DNA of 64,000 nucleotides from Nephrocerus scutellatus. Taxonomy: Eukaryota; Arthropoda; Insecta; Diptera; Pipunculidae. The position numbers and the translations under genes are program-made. The notes beneath the pieces are model-generated. The model did no database searches. It was not told where the DNA came from and saw nothing but the letters and a program-made list of their open reading frames with translations. The stretch is from the NCBI GenBank assembly GCA_947095585.1, contig OX352761.1:64308882-64372881 (forward strand). The letters are read 5' to 3'. The first letter of the stretch is position 1, and every line of letters begins with the position of its first letter. Below, piece by piece: positions 1 through 10,405 of the stretch.

Positions 1-820
1 TTTCGAGTCCATCATATGACCAGCTCAGTTGAACCATAACATTGTATGTATTGTGCTCAGGACTGTATATCTGTGCCAAATTTCAATTAAATTTAATGAC
101 GGTAAGTGCATCAAAATAGACTTGTGCAATGCAAAACTATTGGATAACGAGAAGTGTGTCAAAATAGGCTTGCAAAATTTTAGACCGCAAAATTTATGAA
201 GCTTCTGAATGTCGGAAAAGGTTATTTGTACGATAACATTGCATTGTCACAGGAACTACATGTTTGTGAAAAATGTTAACTCAATTGGACAATGGGAAGT
301 TGATGAAAATCGAGTTGCAAGATTTGCAGATAACAAACGCGTGAAATAAAAAAATTGGTGGTGGAAATTGACTCAGTCAACTCTTCTTATATAAGTGTTT
401 TATTTGTTTATTTAAGTTGTCCGCATCATTTGCATCCATATTGCCTATTATAAATTTTATAGCTGTACCTAGTCCGTTGATTATGCGTCTTTTTTTTCTT
501 TTAATAGGTGTCAGTGATTGGAGTTTGTTTTCGAGGTCTGTTAGTTTAATGTAAGTTAGTTAGTGTTTATTAGATTTGTTAGTTTACTACGTTTTTCAAG
601 CATGTTAAGGCGTTTTCAATGTTTCTAACGTTTTTGTGATAGTCTTCAAGATTTGCTATATGGATGAGATTGTCAAGATGCTTAATTTCTCTTGCTTGTC
701 CAAGTTGTAACTGGGCGATGCCTTGATTCCTAGTCTGGTCATGTATTTGGAGAGTTTGGGTGGCTGTCATTGGGATTCTAAAAATATTGATTGTTAGTAT
801 TATTTGTTTGTGTGTTTTTC
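1..820 (-). pseudogene. env: env remnant of E1
   Basis: The minus strand at 579-770 encodes a stretch containing HLDNLIHIANLE, which resembles the E4 env stretch FNNLIHIVKLE near 39460. About 100 bases further on (about 478-503) a basic cleavage-type motif, RKKR, is followed by a Gly-rich hydrophobic segment and a MDAND motif, as at the surface/transmembrane junction of insect errantivirus envelope proteins. Such proteins are membrane fusion glycoproteins. Stops separate the pieces, and the C-terminal part is unrecognisable or lies outside the window. This is a dead copy. Confidence 0.7.
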
Positions 821-879
821 TTTTTATGTTTTATCCTAGCTTTGTTTATCTTTTAATTTTTTGTGGTTATAAGAGTTAC

Positions 880-3385
880 CTTATTGTTTTTTCTGACATT
901 TTGTCGGGAAAACTTAAGAATTTATTTTATTTCTCCTACGTTCTTTTCTATATACTATTTCATCATTTTCCCAGTCTCCAGGGTCATATCTTGATTCATT
1001 CCCTCTATCTGTTCTTGTCTTTGTGAACTCCTCTACTTTTTCATAGGGTAGACTTTTTTTTGAAATTTGTTTCTTTAAATATTCGTGTTCGTTAGAGAAG
1101 TTGAAAGTATTATTAAATTTAAAGGTTTTTCCAAAAAAAGCTCAAGGGGGTAAGTTTGGGATGAATGAAATGAATAGAATTGTTATTGATATGAATGAGT
1201 TATGATTGTTTCAGACAGTATTTCATCATGTTCTAGGTCAAGATTAGCTTCTTTTCGCTTAAAAAGTATGATTTTATAAATTTCTGTTAATGTACACTGT
1301 ACAGTGTAGTCTCTCTACAGGTGACTGGAGCTCTGTTGAAAAGAGGTAAAGTGAAAATTCAATTTGTGATATTTTATTGGGTATGTTGTAAAGGTTTTAA
1401 GCGATTTAAGGATGGAAATGCTGTTTCTAGCTGGAAGGGTATATGCAGAAACAAGTTTTGAGGATTTATCGATTATATTTATGCCGATATGAATTATGTC
1501 TAATGGTTTAAGTGGTATTTGAAATTAAATTTTCGGTGGATTTCTGTCGTATTAAGATATTTGACATAATTCACAGTAATTGGTAGTTTGTTGAACTTTA
1601 TTGTGCATAAATGGAAAGTAATAGTCTCTATTGAGGTGGAGGTGTGTTTCATTTATACCTCTATGACTGTTATTTACATGCTTATCTTTAATTGGTTTGT
1701 GTTGGACGTCGTTTTGTTTTTATATCTAATACGATTTCTTTGCAACGTATTCTACTCTAACTTTTTTACTATTAGCAAAATATTTCGAATAGACTTGCTG
1801 CACCGTTTTAAATATTTCGTCATCTGAGAATATGGCAGAGAGCCTGTTTGGAGGTAAATATTTTTTAAATATTTCCACTAATTTTTTCTCAGTGAATTCT
1901 GAATTTTTCTAGGTTTATACGCCATATTATCCATTTAGGGTTAGGTTCTTTAAGACTCATTAACAAGCTGAGGTTTTGAGAAACAGGGTACTGTAAAATT
2001 GGATCGTTACTGAGAAGTTTTTGCACATTTTGTTCGGCCTTTTTTAGGCATTCTGTTAGTGGTTAAGTTAGTTGTGAGAAAACTTGAATACATTTTCTAC
2101 AGTCTCCTAACAATCCTACAAATCCTTTTATTTCTTTTTGGTTAGGGGGCATAGGGTAGTTTTGTATGGCATAGATTTTTGCGGGATTGTTTTATACCTT
2201 CAGTTGAATCAATGTGCTCTAGGAAAGCGATTTCCTTCTGGAGAAATTCTGATTTGTCAAGCTGTATTTTGAAATTGGATGTTCGCAACTTTTCGAAAAC
2301 TAGTGTGAGACTTTCTGTTCTGCACTTGGAGCGAGGTAGAAAGGATGATGATATCATCCAAGTCGACTAAACAAATTTTTTCCCAATAAGTTAAAGTTCT
2401 TTCAGAACACTATCCATTACCCGTTGAAAGGTTGAAAAAGCGTTCTTCATACCAAACCGCATTCCAATATATTCATAATGGCCTCCTTCTACCGTGAAGG
2501 CTGTTTTTTGAAGGTCTTTTTTGTCCATCTCTATTTGATGAAAGCCACTAGCAAGATCTAAAGTAGTGAAATACATACATTCATTTAATTTTTCGACTAT
2601 GTTTGGAAGGGGGTATCTGTCTAAAATGGTTTTTTCATTCAGTTTTCGAAAATCGATTACCATTCCCCATTTTTGTTTTACACTACCATCCTGTCTTTTA
2701 GGAACTATCCAAACAGCGTAGCTGCAAGGAGAGTAGCTAGGGCGAATTATGCGCTGTTTAGTAACTTGGTAATTTGTACCTGCACCTCATCTTTGTGGAT
2801 GAATGGATATCTGTAAGATCTCACATAGGTCGGTATGTCGTCTGTTGTATCAACTTTATGTTTAATTTCGTTAGAAAAGGTCAACGCCGTTCCTTATAGA
2901 AAATATCATCGTAATTTTTATATACTTTCCGAAGCTATTTTCTTTCTTCCATGTTGATGTGGTCCATACGAAGTAGCTCAGAAATATTTGTATTAGTTGT
3001 ATTCAAAATTAATATTTTTAATTTCAATAAATTGGTAGTTATTATATGGGGTAGCTTTAAGTAGTTGTTTCAATAGGAGTATTTCTTCTTTATCTGAGGA
3101 ACTAATTACATCCACTATACCGTACCATTCTTCTACGTTGTATGTGCCTTATGGAATATATAGATTGTTGGTTAGTTTGTCTCCTGTGCTAATATCTAAG
3201 GGAAGTTTCAGCAGCACTTTACAATTTGGACCAATGTTGTGTTTACCTGATGTGAGGTTTGGCTTTTATTGTAGGGGAATCTTTTATTTCATTTTTTGTA
3301 AAAGCGATCTTGTATTTCTTGGATTAGTCTATTTTAGCTCCGATATGTGTTAAACAGTCTTACCCAAAAGTCCATCGAAATAATA
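880..3385 (-). pseudogene. pol: pol remnant of E1 (RT and integrase, RNase H mostly deleted)
   Basis: From 3385 downwards the minus strand carries the protease-RT linker (motif YFDGLLG near 3360). RT fingers and palm follow at 2391-2663, with FRKLNEKTILDRYPLPN and a YEYIGMRFGMKNAFSTFQR-type palm. A frameshift leads to the active-site region near 2340-2375, where the residue before L-D-D reads Asp rather than Tyr. The RT connection lies near 2000-2140. There the sequence jumps over most of RNase H into the post-RNase H segment (LMSLKEPNPKW, near 1930-1960). The integrase zinc-finger region is at about 1380-1830 (NNSHRGINETHLHL, then CELCQ), and the integrase C-terminus at about 880-1130. Many stops and frameshifts are present. 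Confidence 0.8.
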
Positions 3386-3795
3386 ATGAAATTTAAATAG
3401 TAATAAAACAACCAATAAAAATTTAAATTTTTCGTGTAAATTCTCTAATCGGGGATACACAATATGCAGTTTGAATAAAATCGGGTTTTTTTTTAAATTT
3501 TTTGCTAGGGAGAACAAGAAGTGTTGTCCATCGGAGATACACATGCGTATAAAATTTGAAGAAAATTGGGTAACTTTTGTAAAAAAAACTTTGTATGGGA
3601 GCCCCCCGACCCGAGGCTCGAGGTGCCCCAAATTTTAACAGAAAGTATTGTCACCGGAAATACACATGTTTTCAAAATTTCAATAAAATCGGGGTTTGGG
3701 AAGTGGGTTAAAAATTGTTTACAAGATCTGACCAGCCAGCCAGCTTGCCAGTCCGCCAGCCACGGGCACGCGAAGTAAATATAGATAATTTAAAA
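3386..3795. repeat. R-box dispersed repeat inserted in E1
   Basis: About 410 bases begin with an A-rich lead (near AACAACCAATAAAAATT) and end with CACGGGCACGCGAAG followed by an AT-rich GAATTTAAA-like tail. Inside are two to three degenerate copies of a roughly 100-base module: a phrase like GTTGTCCATCGGAGATACAC, then AAATTTGAAGAAAATCGGG, then a G/C-rich CCCCGACCC patch. The E1 coding sequence reads up to both edges, so this is an insertion into the protease-linker region. The same phrases recur at 4380-5170, 6246-6358, 47640-47894, 49972-50177, 53150-53290 and 53757-54075. No ORF or clear terminal inverted repeat was seen, so the class is unknown. Confidence 0.7.
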
Positions 3796-4104
3796 TCTGA
3801 AGTTTCCTGGTTGGTTAAATTCTGTGAAAAGGGGTAGCTGGACTTGTTCGTTTTGTGATTGTCGATTGAGGGGTGTTGTTATAGTTATTTGGGGTGGGGG
3901 GGGGGGGGTATATTACATTTGATTAGCTGCGTTATTAAATTCAGGGCTTATAATCTTATATATAACCCGTTGGTTGTTCGAGGCATGTAGTCGAAAATTT
4001 GGTGAATTTTCTATGTTATTTAAATCTTCGATTGTATCTTCTTGATATTGATCTATTTCTTGTTCGTGCATATTATTTTGCTTTAAATTTCTTTTACATA
4101 GTAA
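3796..4104 (-). pseudogene. gag: gag 3' end and protease-region remnant of E1
   Basis: On the minus strand this reads a short acidic tail (DQYQEDTIEDLNNIENSPNF) followed by a segment with LPLFTEFNQPGNFRF. The latter matches LPNFVEFNQPGKTRF in E4 (about 36420-36465), which lies just after the protease active site. The protease catalytic motif itself is not visible. A run of about 13 Gs at 3898-3910 has probably expanded. Upstream gag cannot be followed because repeats replace it. Confidence 0.55.
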
Positions 4105-4260
4105 TCATGAAAATTTTCAAACTCGGAATTTTTGCAGATTTACCCATAACCGTATCTTCTGAGTCAGAAAAAGCGAAAATAAAAAAATTTCTGACTGTAT
4201 GTTTGTCTGTGTCCACTCTACAGCCCAGATGGCTGAACTTATCGGAATAAAAATTCATAT
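4105..4260 (+). repeat. dispersed AT-rich repeat, second copy near 42825
   Basis: The stretch starting with an AATGAAAA-type lead, through TTTTTGCAGA and a CCGTATCTTCTGAGTC-like phrase, is matched with changes at about 42825-42900 (GGATTTTTGCAGAATTACCC, then CGTATCTCCTGAATCGG). This is a shared non-coding repeat of unknown class. The 83-codon ORF over it has no recognisable domain and is not called as a gene. Confidence 0.5.
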
Positions 4261-4379
4261 TTAAGTTTTTTTTTTTTACAGAAATCTGACAACCGAATGT
4301 GACAGTTTACTTCTTCAAATAACTCAAGAAGCCATTAGGAGAAATCTGTTAGGTGCAAAAGAAATTTAAATAAAAAAAA

Positions 4380-5170
4380 TATATTAAAATACAACCCATA
4401 AAAATTAAAATTTTTCATGTAAATTCTCTAACAGGAGATACAAATTATGTGTTTAAAATTAGAAGGAAATCGGGCTAATTTTTTAAAAATTTGCATGGGC
4501 ACCACTTAGGCCTCACTCCAAAACTTTTACAAAAAGTTTTGTCCATCGGAGACACAAATTAAAATTGTTCGTGTAAATTCTCTTATCGCAGAAATTGATA
4601 TGGGTGCCCCTCGATCCTGGGTCATTTTTTTTTATTGTAGGAGAAAATAATCGAAAGAGACATTTGACATCAAATGTCAAATTTGAAAATGCTCAGATCA
4701 TTTTATTCTGAGCACTTCGAGCACGCTCATACTCTGAGCAAATAAGAAACACGAGCATTTTTTTTTGAGAACTCTTTGACTGCTTTGAACACAAAAGTGT
4801 TGTCCATCGGAGATACACACGTATATAAAATTTGAAGAAAATAGGGTTAATTTTTTTAAAAAAAATTTATGGGACCCACGAAACCGGCGCCCGGGGTCTC
4901 CTAAATGTTTACTAAAAGTGTTGTCCATCGGAGATACACATTGTATAGAATTTAAAGAAAATCGGATTAATTTGTAAAAATTTAAAAAAAATTTGTTTTA
5001 ATAGCAAGTGTTGTCTCCGGAAATACACATATGTGCAAAATTTCAATAAAATCGGGCTTTGGGAAGTGGGTTAAAAATTGATCGCAAGATTCCACGACGA
5101 ACCAACCGACTGATCGACCGACAACCAGACGTGCCACGGGCAAGCAAAGTTAATATAGAGAATTTAAAAA
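4380..5170. repeat. R-box composite repeat (several modules)
   Basis: The array opens with ACAACCCATAAAAATT, contains four or more degenerate modules of the R-box phrase (CATCGGAGATACAC, AAATCGG, GGGGTCTCC), and ends in CACGGGCAAGCAAAG plus the AT-rich tail near 5133-5165. Embedded at about 4560-4800 is a section almost repeated at 53180-53400. That section includes the palindrome TTTGACATCAAATGTCAAA and a hairpin bounded by CTCAG and CTGAG. No coding sequence was seen. A further stretch, 5171-5383, holds nothing recognisable. Confidence 0.7.
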
Positions 5171-5383
5171 TTTAATATATATTTACTGAAGATCCCGGCA
5201 CCGTCCGTAAAAGAAAGTCGTGTTCTGCCCACACATCCATTTTTTAAAGTTATTTGAATAATAAAATGTATTTCCTCATTTTTAAAGTTGTGAACTCTGT
5301 TGGAGTTTGTACGTATACTTGGGCTTGTTTTAAAAAATCTTTGTGAGTGGTTTATGTGAGATGAACCATTGGTTGTGACCATT

Positions 5384-5537
5384 GGCAATACCTAGGTTTC
5401 GTTATTGTAACCAAGGTAGAGTATAGCAGTCAATATAGTGAGTCTTATAAGGTACCAGCAGTCAGTGGAGAGTCAGTGGAGTCAGTCAATCAATCAGTCA
5501 TTTAATCAGTATATTTTAAATAGACATTTTTACTAAA
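5384..5537 (+). repeat. 5' LTR of E2, first part
   Basis: This matches 24900-25062 in the 3' LTR closely, including GTACCAGCAGTCAGTGGAGA and the phrase ending in TTTTTACTAAA. Homology stops at about 5383, so the upstream portion of the LTR is lost. The LTR is cut at 5537/5538 by Helitron H1, directly after an A as expected for Helitron insertion between A and T. Confidence 0.75.
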
Positions 5538-5812
5538 TCTATATATATAAAATAGGGAATTTATTTGTTTGTATATTTGTGCCTATCTAGCTCTGGAACG
5601 CCTTGACCAATTTCAACCAAGCTTGGTATACATATTAGTTACTATCTGGAATCAAACATAGATGGTGGGGGGTAGCACGTTTTTTGGCTGTGGGAGGCTG
5701 CTGCCACCCCACCACAGGCAAAAAACCTGCTACAGTTTTCGGTATCACCGTGATGAATAGTGTTGGTAGTACGCTCCTATGGATGAGTTAAGTATCGCCG
5801 CAGGGTGGTGGG

Positions 5813-8800
5813 TGACCGATATTAGTGTCGATTCTATGGTTTTCGGGGTCGCTGAGTTGAATGGTGATGGTAAGACAGCTCTAGGGGGATGGGGTCGATA
5901 ACTGAAGGGGGGGGGTGACATTAGGGTCGATTCTATGGTTTTCGGGGTCGCTGAGTTGAATGGTGATGGTAAGACAGCTCTAGGAGGAAGGGGTTGATAA
6001 CTGATGGGGGGGGGGTGACCGATATTAGGGTCGATTCTATGGTTTTCGGGGTCGCTTAGTTGAATGGTGGTGGTAAGACAGCTCTAGGGGGATGGGGTCG
6101 ATAACTGAGGGAGGGGGGGGGGTGACCGATATTAGTTTCGATTCTATGGTTTTCGGGGTCGCTGAGTTGAATGGTGATGGTAAGATAGCTCTAGGGGGAT
6201 GGGGTTGATAACTGAGGGGGGTGATGTGACCGATATTACGACCCCGGCGCCCGGGGTCTCCTAAATGTTTACTAAAAGTGTTGTCCATCGGAGATACACA
6301 TTGTATAGAATTTAAACAAAATCGGATTAATTTTAATAAAATCGGGCTTTGGGAAGTGGGTGACCGATATTAGTGTCGATTCTATGGTTTTCGGGGTCGC
6401 TGAGTTGAATGGTGATGGTAAGACAGCTCTAGGGGGATGGGGTCGATAACTGCGTGGCGGGGGGTGACCGATATTAGTGTCGATTCTATGGTGTTCGGGG
6501 TCGCTGAGTTGAATGGTGGTGGTAAGACAGCTCTAGGGGTATGGGGTCGATAACTGAGGGTGGGGGTGACCGATATTAGTGTTGATTCGATGGTTTTCGG
6601 GGTCGCTGAGTTGAGTGGTGATGGTAAGACAGCTCTAGGGGGATGGGGTCAATAACTGAGGGGGGTGGGGTGACCGATATTAGTGTCGATCCTATGGTTT
6701 TCAGGGTCGCTGAGTTGAATGGTGATGGTAAAACAGCTCTAGGGGGATGGGGTTGATAACTGAGGGGGGGTGACGATATTAGTGTTGATTCTATGGTTTT
6801 CGGGGTCGCTGAGTTGAATGGTGATGGTAAGACAGCTCTAGGGGGATGGGGTCGATAACTGCGTGGCGGGGGGTGACCGATATTAGTGTCGATTCTATGG
6901 TGTTCGGGGTCGCTGAGTTGAATGGTGGTGGTAAGACAGCTCTAGGGGTATGGGGTCGATAACTGAGGGTGGGGGTGACCGATATTAGTGTTGATTCGAT
7001 GGTTTTCGGGGTCGCTGAGTTGAGTGGTGATGGTAAGACAGCTCTAGGGGGATGGGGTCAATAACTGAGGGGGGTGGGGTGACCGAAATTAGTGTCGATC
7101 CTATGGTTTTCAGGGTCGCTGAGTTGAATAGTGATGGTAAGACAGCTCTAGGGGGATGGGGTTGATAACTGAGGGGGGGTGACGATATTAGTGTCGATTC
7201 TATGGTTTTCCGGGTCGCTGAGTTGAATGGCGATGGTAAGACGGCTTGGGGTGATGGGGTCGATAACTGAGGGGGGGGGGTGCCCGATATTAGTGTCGAT
7301 TCTATGGTTTTCGGGGTCGCTGAGTTGAATGGTGGTGGTAAGACAGCTCTAGGGGTATGGGGTCGATAACTGAGGGTGGGGGTGACCGATATTAGTGTTG
7401 ATTCGATGGTTTTCGGGGTCGCTGAGTTGAGTGGTGATGGTAAGACAGCTCTAGGGGGATGGGGTCAATAACTGAGGGGGGTGGGGTGACCGATATTAGT
7501 GTCGATCCTATGGTTTTCAGGGTCGCTGAGTTGAATGGTGATGGTAAGACAGCTCTAGGGGGATGGGGTTGATAACTGAGGGGGGGGTGACGATATTAGT
7601 GACGATTCTATGGTTTTCGGGGTCGCTGAGTTGAATGGTGATGGTAAGACAGCTCTAGGGGGATGGGGTCGATAACTGCGTGGCGGGGGGTGACCGATAT
7701 TAGTGTCGATTCTATGGTGTTCGGGGTCGCTGAGTTGAATGGTGGTGGTAAGACAGCTCTAGGGGTATGGGGTCGATAACTGAGGGTGGGGGTGACCGTT
7801 ATTAGTGTTGATTCGATGGTTTTCGGGGTCGCTGAGTTGAGTGGTGATGGTAAGACAGCTCTAGGGGGATGGGGTCAATAACTGAGGGGGGTGGGGTGAC
7901 CGAAATTAGTGTCGATCCTATGGTTTTCAGGGTCGCTGAGTTGAATGGTGATGGTAAGACAGCTCTAGGGGGATGGGGTTGATAACTGAGGGGGGGTGAC
8001 GATATTAGTGTCGATTCTATGGTTTTCGGGGTCGCTGAGTTGAATGGCGATGGTAAGACGGCTTGGGGTGATGGGGTCGATAACTGAGGGGGGGGGGGTG
8101 CCCGATATTAGTGTCGATTCTATGGTTTTCGGGGTCGCTGAGTTGAATGGTGATGGTAAGACAGCTCTATGGGGATGGGGTCGATAACTAAGGGGGGGGG
8201 GTGACCGATATTAGTGTCGATTCTATGGTTTTCGGGGTCGCTCAGTTGAATGGCGATGGTAAGACAGCTCTAGGGAGATGGGGTCGATAACTGAGTGGGG
8301 GGGTGCCCGATATTAGTGTCGATTCTATGGTTTTCGGGGTCGCTGAGTTGAATGGTGATGGTAAGACAGCTCTAGGGGGATGGGGTCGATAACTGCGTGG
8401 CGGGGGGTGACCGATATTAGTGTCGATTCTATGGTGTTCGGGGTCGCTGAGTTGAATGGTGGTGGAAGACAGCTCGAGGGGGATGGGGTCGATAACTGAG
8501 GGGGAGGGGTGGCCGATATTAGTGCCGATTCTATGGTTTTCGGGGTCGCTGAATTGAATGGTAATGGTAAGACAGCTCTAGGGGGATGGGGTTGATAACT
8601 GAGGAGGGGGGGTGACCGATATTAGTGTCGATTCTATAGTTTTCGGGGTCGCTGAGTTGAATGGTGACAGTAAGACAGCTCTAGGGGGATGGGGTCGATA
8701 ACTGACGGGGGGGGGTGACTGATATAAGTGTCGATTCTATAGTTTTAGGGGTCGCTGAGTTGAATGGTGATGGTAATACAGCTCTAGGGGGATGGAGTCG

Positions 8801-9055
8801 ATAACTGAGGGGAGGGGTGGCCGATATTAGTATCGATTCTATGGTTTTCGGGGTCGCTGAGTTGAATAGTGATGGTAAGACAGCTCTAGGGGGATTGGGT
8901 CGATAACTGAGGGTGCTGACCGATATTAGTGTCCATTCCATAGTTCTCGGGACCACTGAGATTAATAGTCTTGGTAGGACACTCCTATGTGTAAGTTGTC
9001 TCCCCGGAGGTGACCGATATCAGTGTTGATTCTATAGTTTTCGGGGTCGCTGAGA
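5813..9055 (+). repeat. about 102-bp G-rich minisatellite array, roughly 30 units
   Basis: The unit reads GTGACCGATATTAGTGTCGA, then TTCTATGGTTTTCGGGGTCG, CTGAGTTGAATGGTGATGGT, AAGACAGCTCTAGGGGGATG and GGGTCGATAACTGAG, then a G run of 5 to 11. Length varies around 100-105 because of that G run. Parts of the array repeat in blocks of four units (about 408 bp). One stretch (6246-6358) is foreign R-box sequence. The same array, with the same flanks, is in H5 at 60575-62565. Open frames across it are by-products of the repeat. Confidence 0.95.
6246..6358 (+). other. R-box patch inside the minisatellite
   Basis: Bases 6246-6332 are nearly identical to 4882-4968 (CGGCGCCCGGGGTCTCC through AAATCGGATTAATTT). 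The next 26 bases match about 5042-5068 (AATAAAATCGGGCTTTGGG), skipping the intervening 75 bases. The patch then returns to the satellite at GGGTGACCGATATTAG, where both sequences share GGGT. It looks like a copied insert with one internal jump rather than a transposon insertion. Confidence 0.8.
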
Positions 9056-9060
9056 TCAGC

Positions 9061-9450
9061 TAAGATGAGATGAAGTGTATTGATACCGTTGTAGATACTG
9101 ATAAGGAGGTTAATTATCTAACTGAGATCCTAAACTCACTTAATTCGTCTAGATTGGCACCTTACAGTTTGATCTCCAATTATTTTACAACGGCTTCTCA
9201 ACTCGCCAAAACTTTGAAACGGCCCAAGACCGTAAAAGAGATGCCGAGCAATATAATTGAAGCGACTATCTTGACAGAAAAGGGACAGTGTGAAACAGTT
9301 TTTATCCCACGAATAGCACTCATTTCGACGGATCTTCTTTTTAAATTCAAGAGATTGCAATTTCCAGTAAAACTTGCGTTTTCGATGACGATCTATAAGT
9401 CGGACAGTTTACTAAGTACTGCGGAGTATAGATTTGAGATCACAACCTAA
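9061..9450 (+). pseudogene. Helitron helicase C-terminal remnant in H1
   Basis: An open frame of 126 codons from the ATG at 9070 contains VKEMPSNIIEATILT, then FIPRIALISTDLLFKFKRL and QFPVKLAFSMTIYKS. These correspond to the last third of the Pif1-like helicase of Helitron Rep/Hel proteins, which unwinds DNA during rolling-circle transposition; compare FPFQFERVQFPVRLAFAMTI in H2 at 27640-27720. The conserved INKSQGQ that normally follows has become IYKSDSL, after which the family similarity is lost. Rep and the helicase ATPase motifs are absent. Confidence 0.8.
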
Positions 9451-9590
9451 TTTTGCTTTTATAATTTGAATACTATAGCTGTAATTTAAAATATATTTTA
9501 TAATATAAATTTTGTTAATAAAAACTGCAATTTTACCTTATAGATAGATATCATTCTTTTTTCTACCCCTGCCTAATAGAATCAGCTGGC

Positions 9591-9854
9591 TTTAAATAAA
9601 ATACAATTCTAAATACTTGCTAAATTAAAGCAAAAGTTACTAAATCTTAAATAAATTACAACTCTAATAAATTTGCTTAATTAAAGCAAAATCATAAACG
9701 AAGTGCAACTTAAAATAATTTGTTAAATTAAAGGTTAAGTTACTAAACATTAATTAAAACTACTGTAAACTATAAACTCGATGTAAACAATTTATTGAAT
9801 AGATTTTAAAATATATGTATAAACTAAAACTTTCGATTCTTATTTAATTTGACA
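9591..9854 (+). repeat. 5' LTR of E2, second part
   Basis: This matches 25062-25390 in the 3' LTR (for example AAATCATAAACGAAGTGCAA and AACTCGATGTAAACAATTTA). It contains a short internal tandem theme, 'TTAAAGCAAAAGTTACTAAA' followed by 'TCTTAAATAAATTACAACTC', which is present in more copies in the 3' LTR. The LTR ends in ATTTGACA, after which the two copies diverge. No convincing tRNA primer site follows. Confidence 0.75.
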
Positions 9855-10405
9855 AAAGAATTGTATTGCCTGTAAAAGCGAATAGGTCCAAAGGTGCAGT
9901 TATAAATTCAAGTGAAAAGTGAAACAACAAAATTTGAACAAAATTCATAGTGAACCATACAAAGAAATAAGCAGCAGTGAACACTATATTGAAGCAGTGC
10001 AAATCACCATACATTAACCAGGATCATCATTTTACATCAATCAGGATCATCATTCTCTTCTCATATCGACCAAAGATCACTCACCTACATCTTAATTACA
10101 AGTAATTTTTTTATCAAACATTTAAAAATCCTTTTAATAAAAATATATAATAAAAATATATAATAAAAATATATAATATAAATATATAATAAAAATATAT
10201 AACAAAAATATATATAAAAATTCATTAGAGTATAAATTTTTTATTTACCTTAAAATTGTGTTTATCTTTACCATATAATATATTATATATCAACAACGTA
10301 AGAAAACTTTTACTCATAAAATCCAAAATATTATAAATTTGACTAATTTCAATAATCTTATGATTCTTAAATAACTAGTTCAAAGATTTTTTTTCTCTTC
10401 AACAT
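9855..10405 (+). other. E2 untranslated leader, AT-rich
   Basis: No gene is seen. The leader contains a local repeat of AATAAAAATATAT at 10135-10215 and a duplicated CAGGATCATCAT near 10020-10050. It sits between the LTR end and the gag start, where an errantivirus leader is expected. Confidence 0.5.

Larger units (their letters stand above)
1..4104 (-). mobile_element. E1: decayed gypsy-group (errantivirus-like) element, minus strand
   Basis: Reading the minus strand from 4104 down to 1 gives, in order, a gag 3' end, a protease-linker region, reverse transcriptase, a scar where RNase H should be, integrase, and the start of env. That is the order of a gypsy-group element with env. Every reading frame is broken by stops and frameshifts. 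The remnant translations align throughout with element E4 (34410-41198), so the two belong to one family. No LTR is visible; the env end runs off the left edge of the window. An R-box repeat interrupts it at 3386-3795. Confidence 0.85.
5538..9590 (+). mobile_element. H1: Helitron relic carrying a minisatellite
   Basis: The 5' end is TCTATATATATAAAAT, preceded by A, which is the usual start of insect Helitrons in this window (also 25884, 47895 and 60292). A 275-base 5' segment with a short G/C hairpin near 5690-5730 is followed by the minisatellite (5813-9055), a Helitron helicase C-terminal remnant (9061-9450) and an AT-rich 3' end. The 3' boundary is inferred from resumption of E2 LTR homology near 9591; CTGG at 9586-9589 would fit a CTRR end, but the classical hairpin is not clear. 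The sister copy is H5 at 60292. Confidence 0.7.

Noticed and set aside
760..1827. Plus-strand hydrophobic ORFs at 760-1026 and 1588-1827
   Set aside because: They overlap the minus-strand integrase and env remnants of E1, which explain the sequence better.
6037..8956. Minus-strand ORFs at 6037-6288 and 8681-8956, plus 60504-60737 and 62214-62414
   Set aside because: They are the reverse strand of the 102-bp minisatellite; no start context or domain.
5813..9055. CRISPR-like regular array
   Set aside because: Units are contiguous, about 102 bp, without unique spacers, in a eukaryotic transposon.
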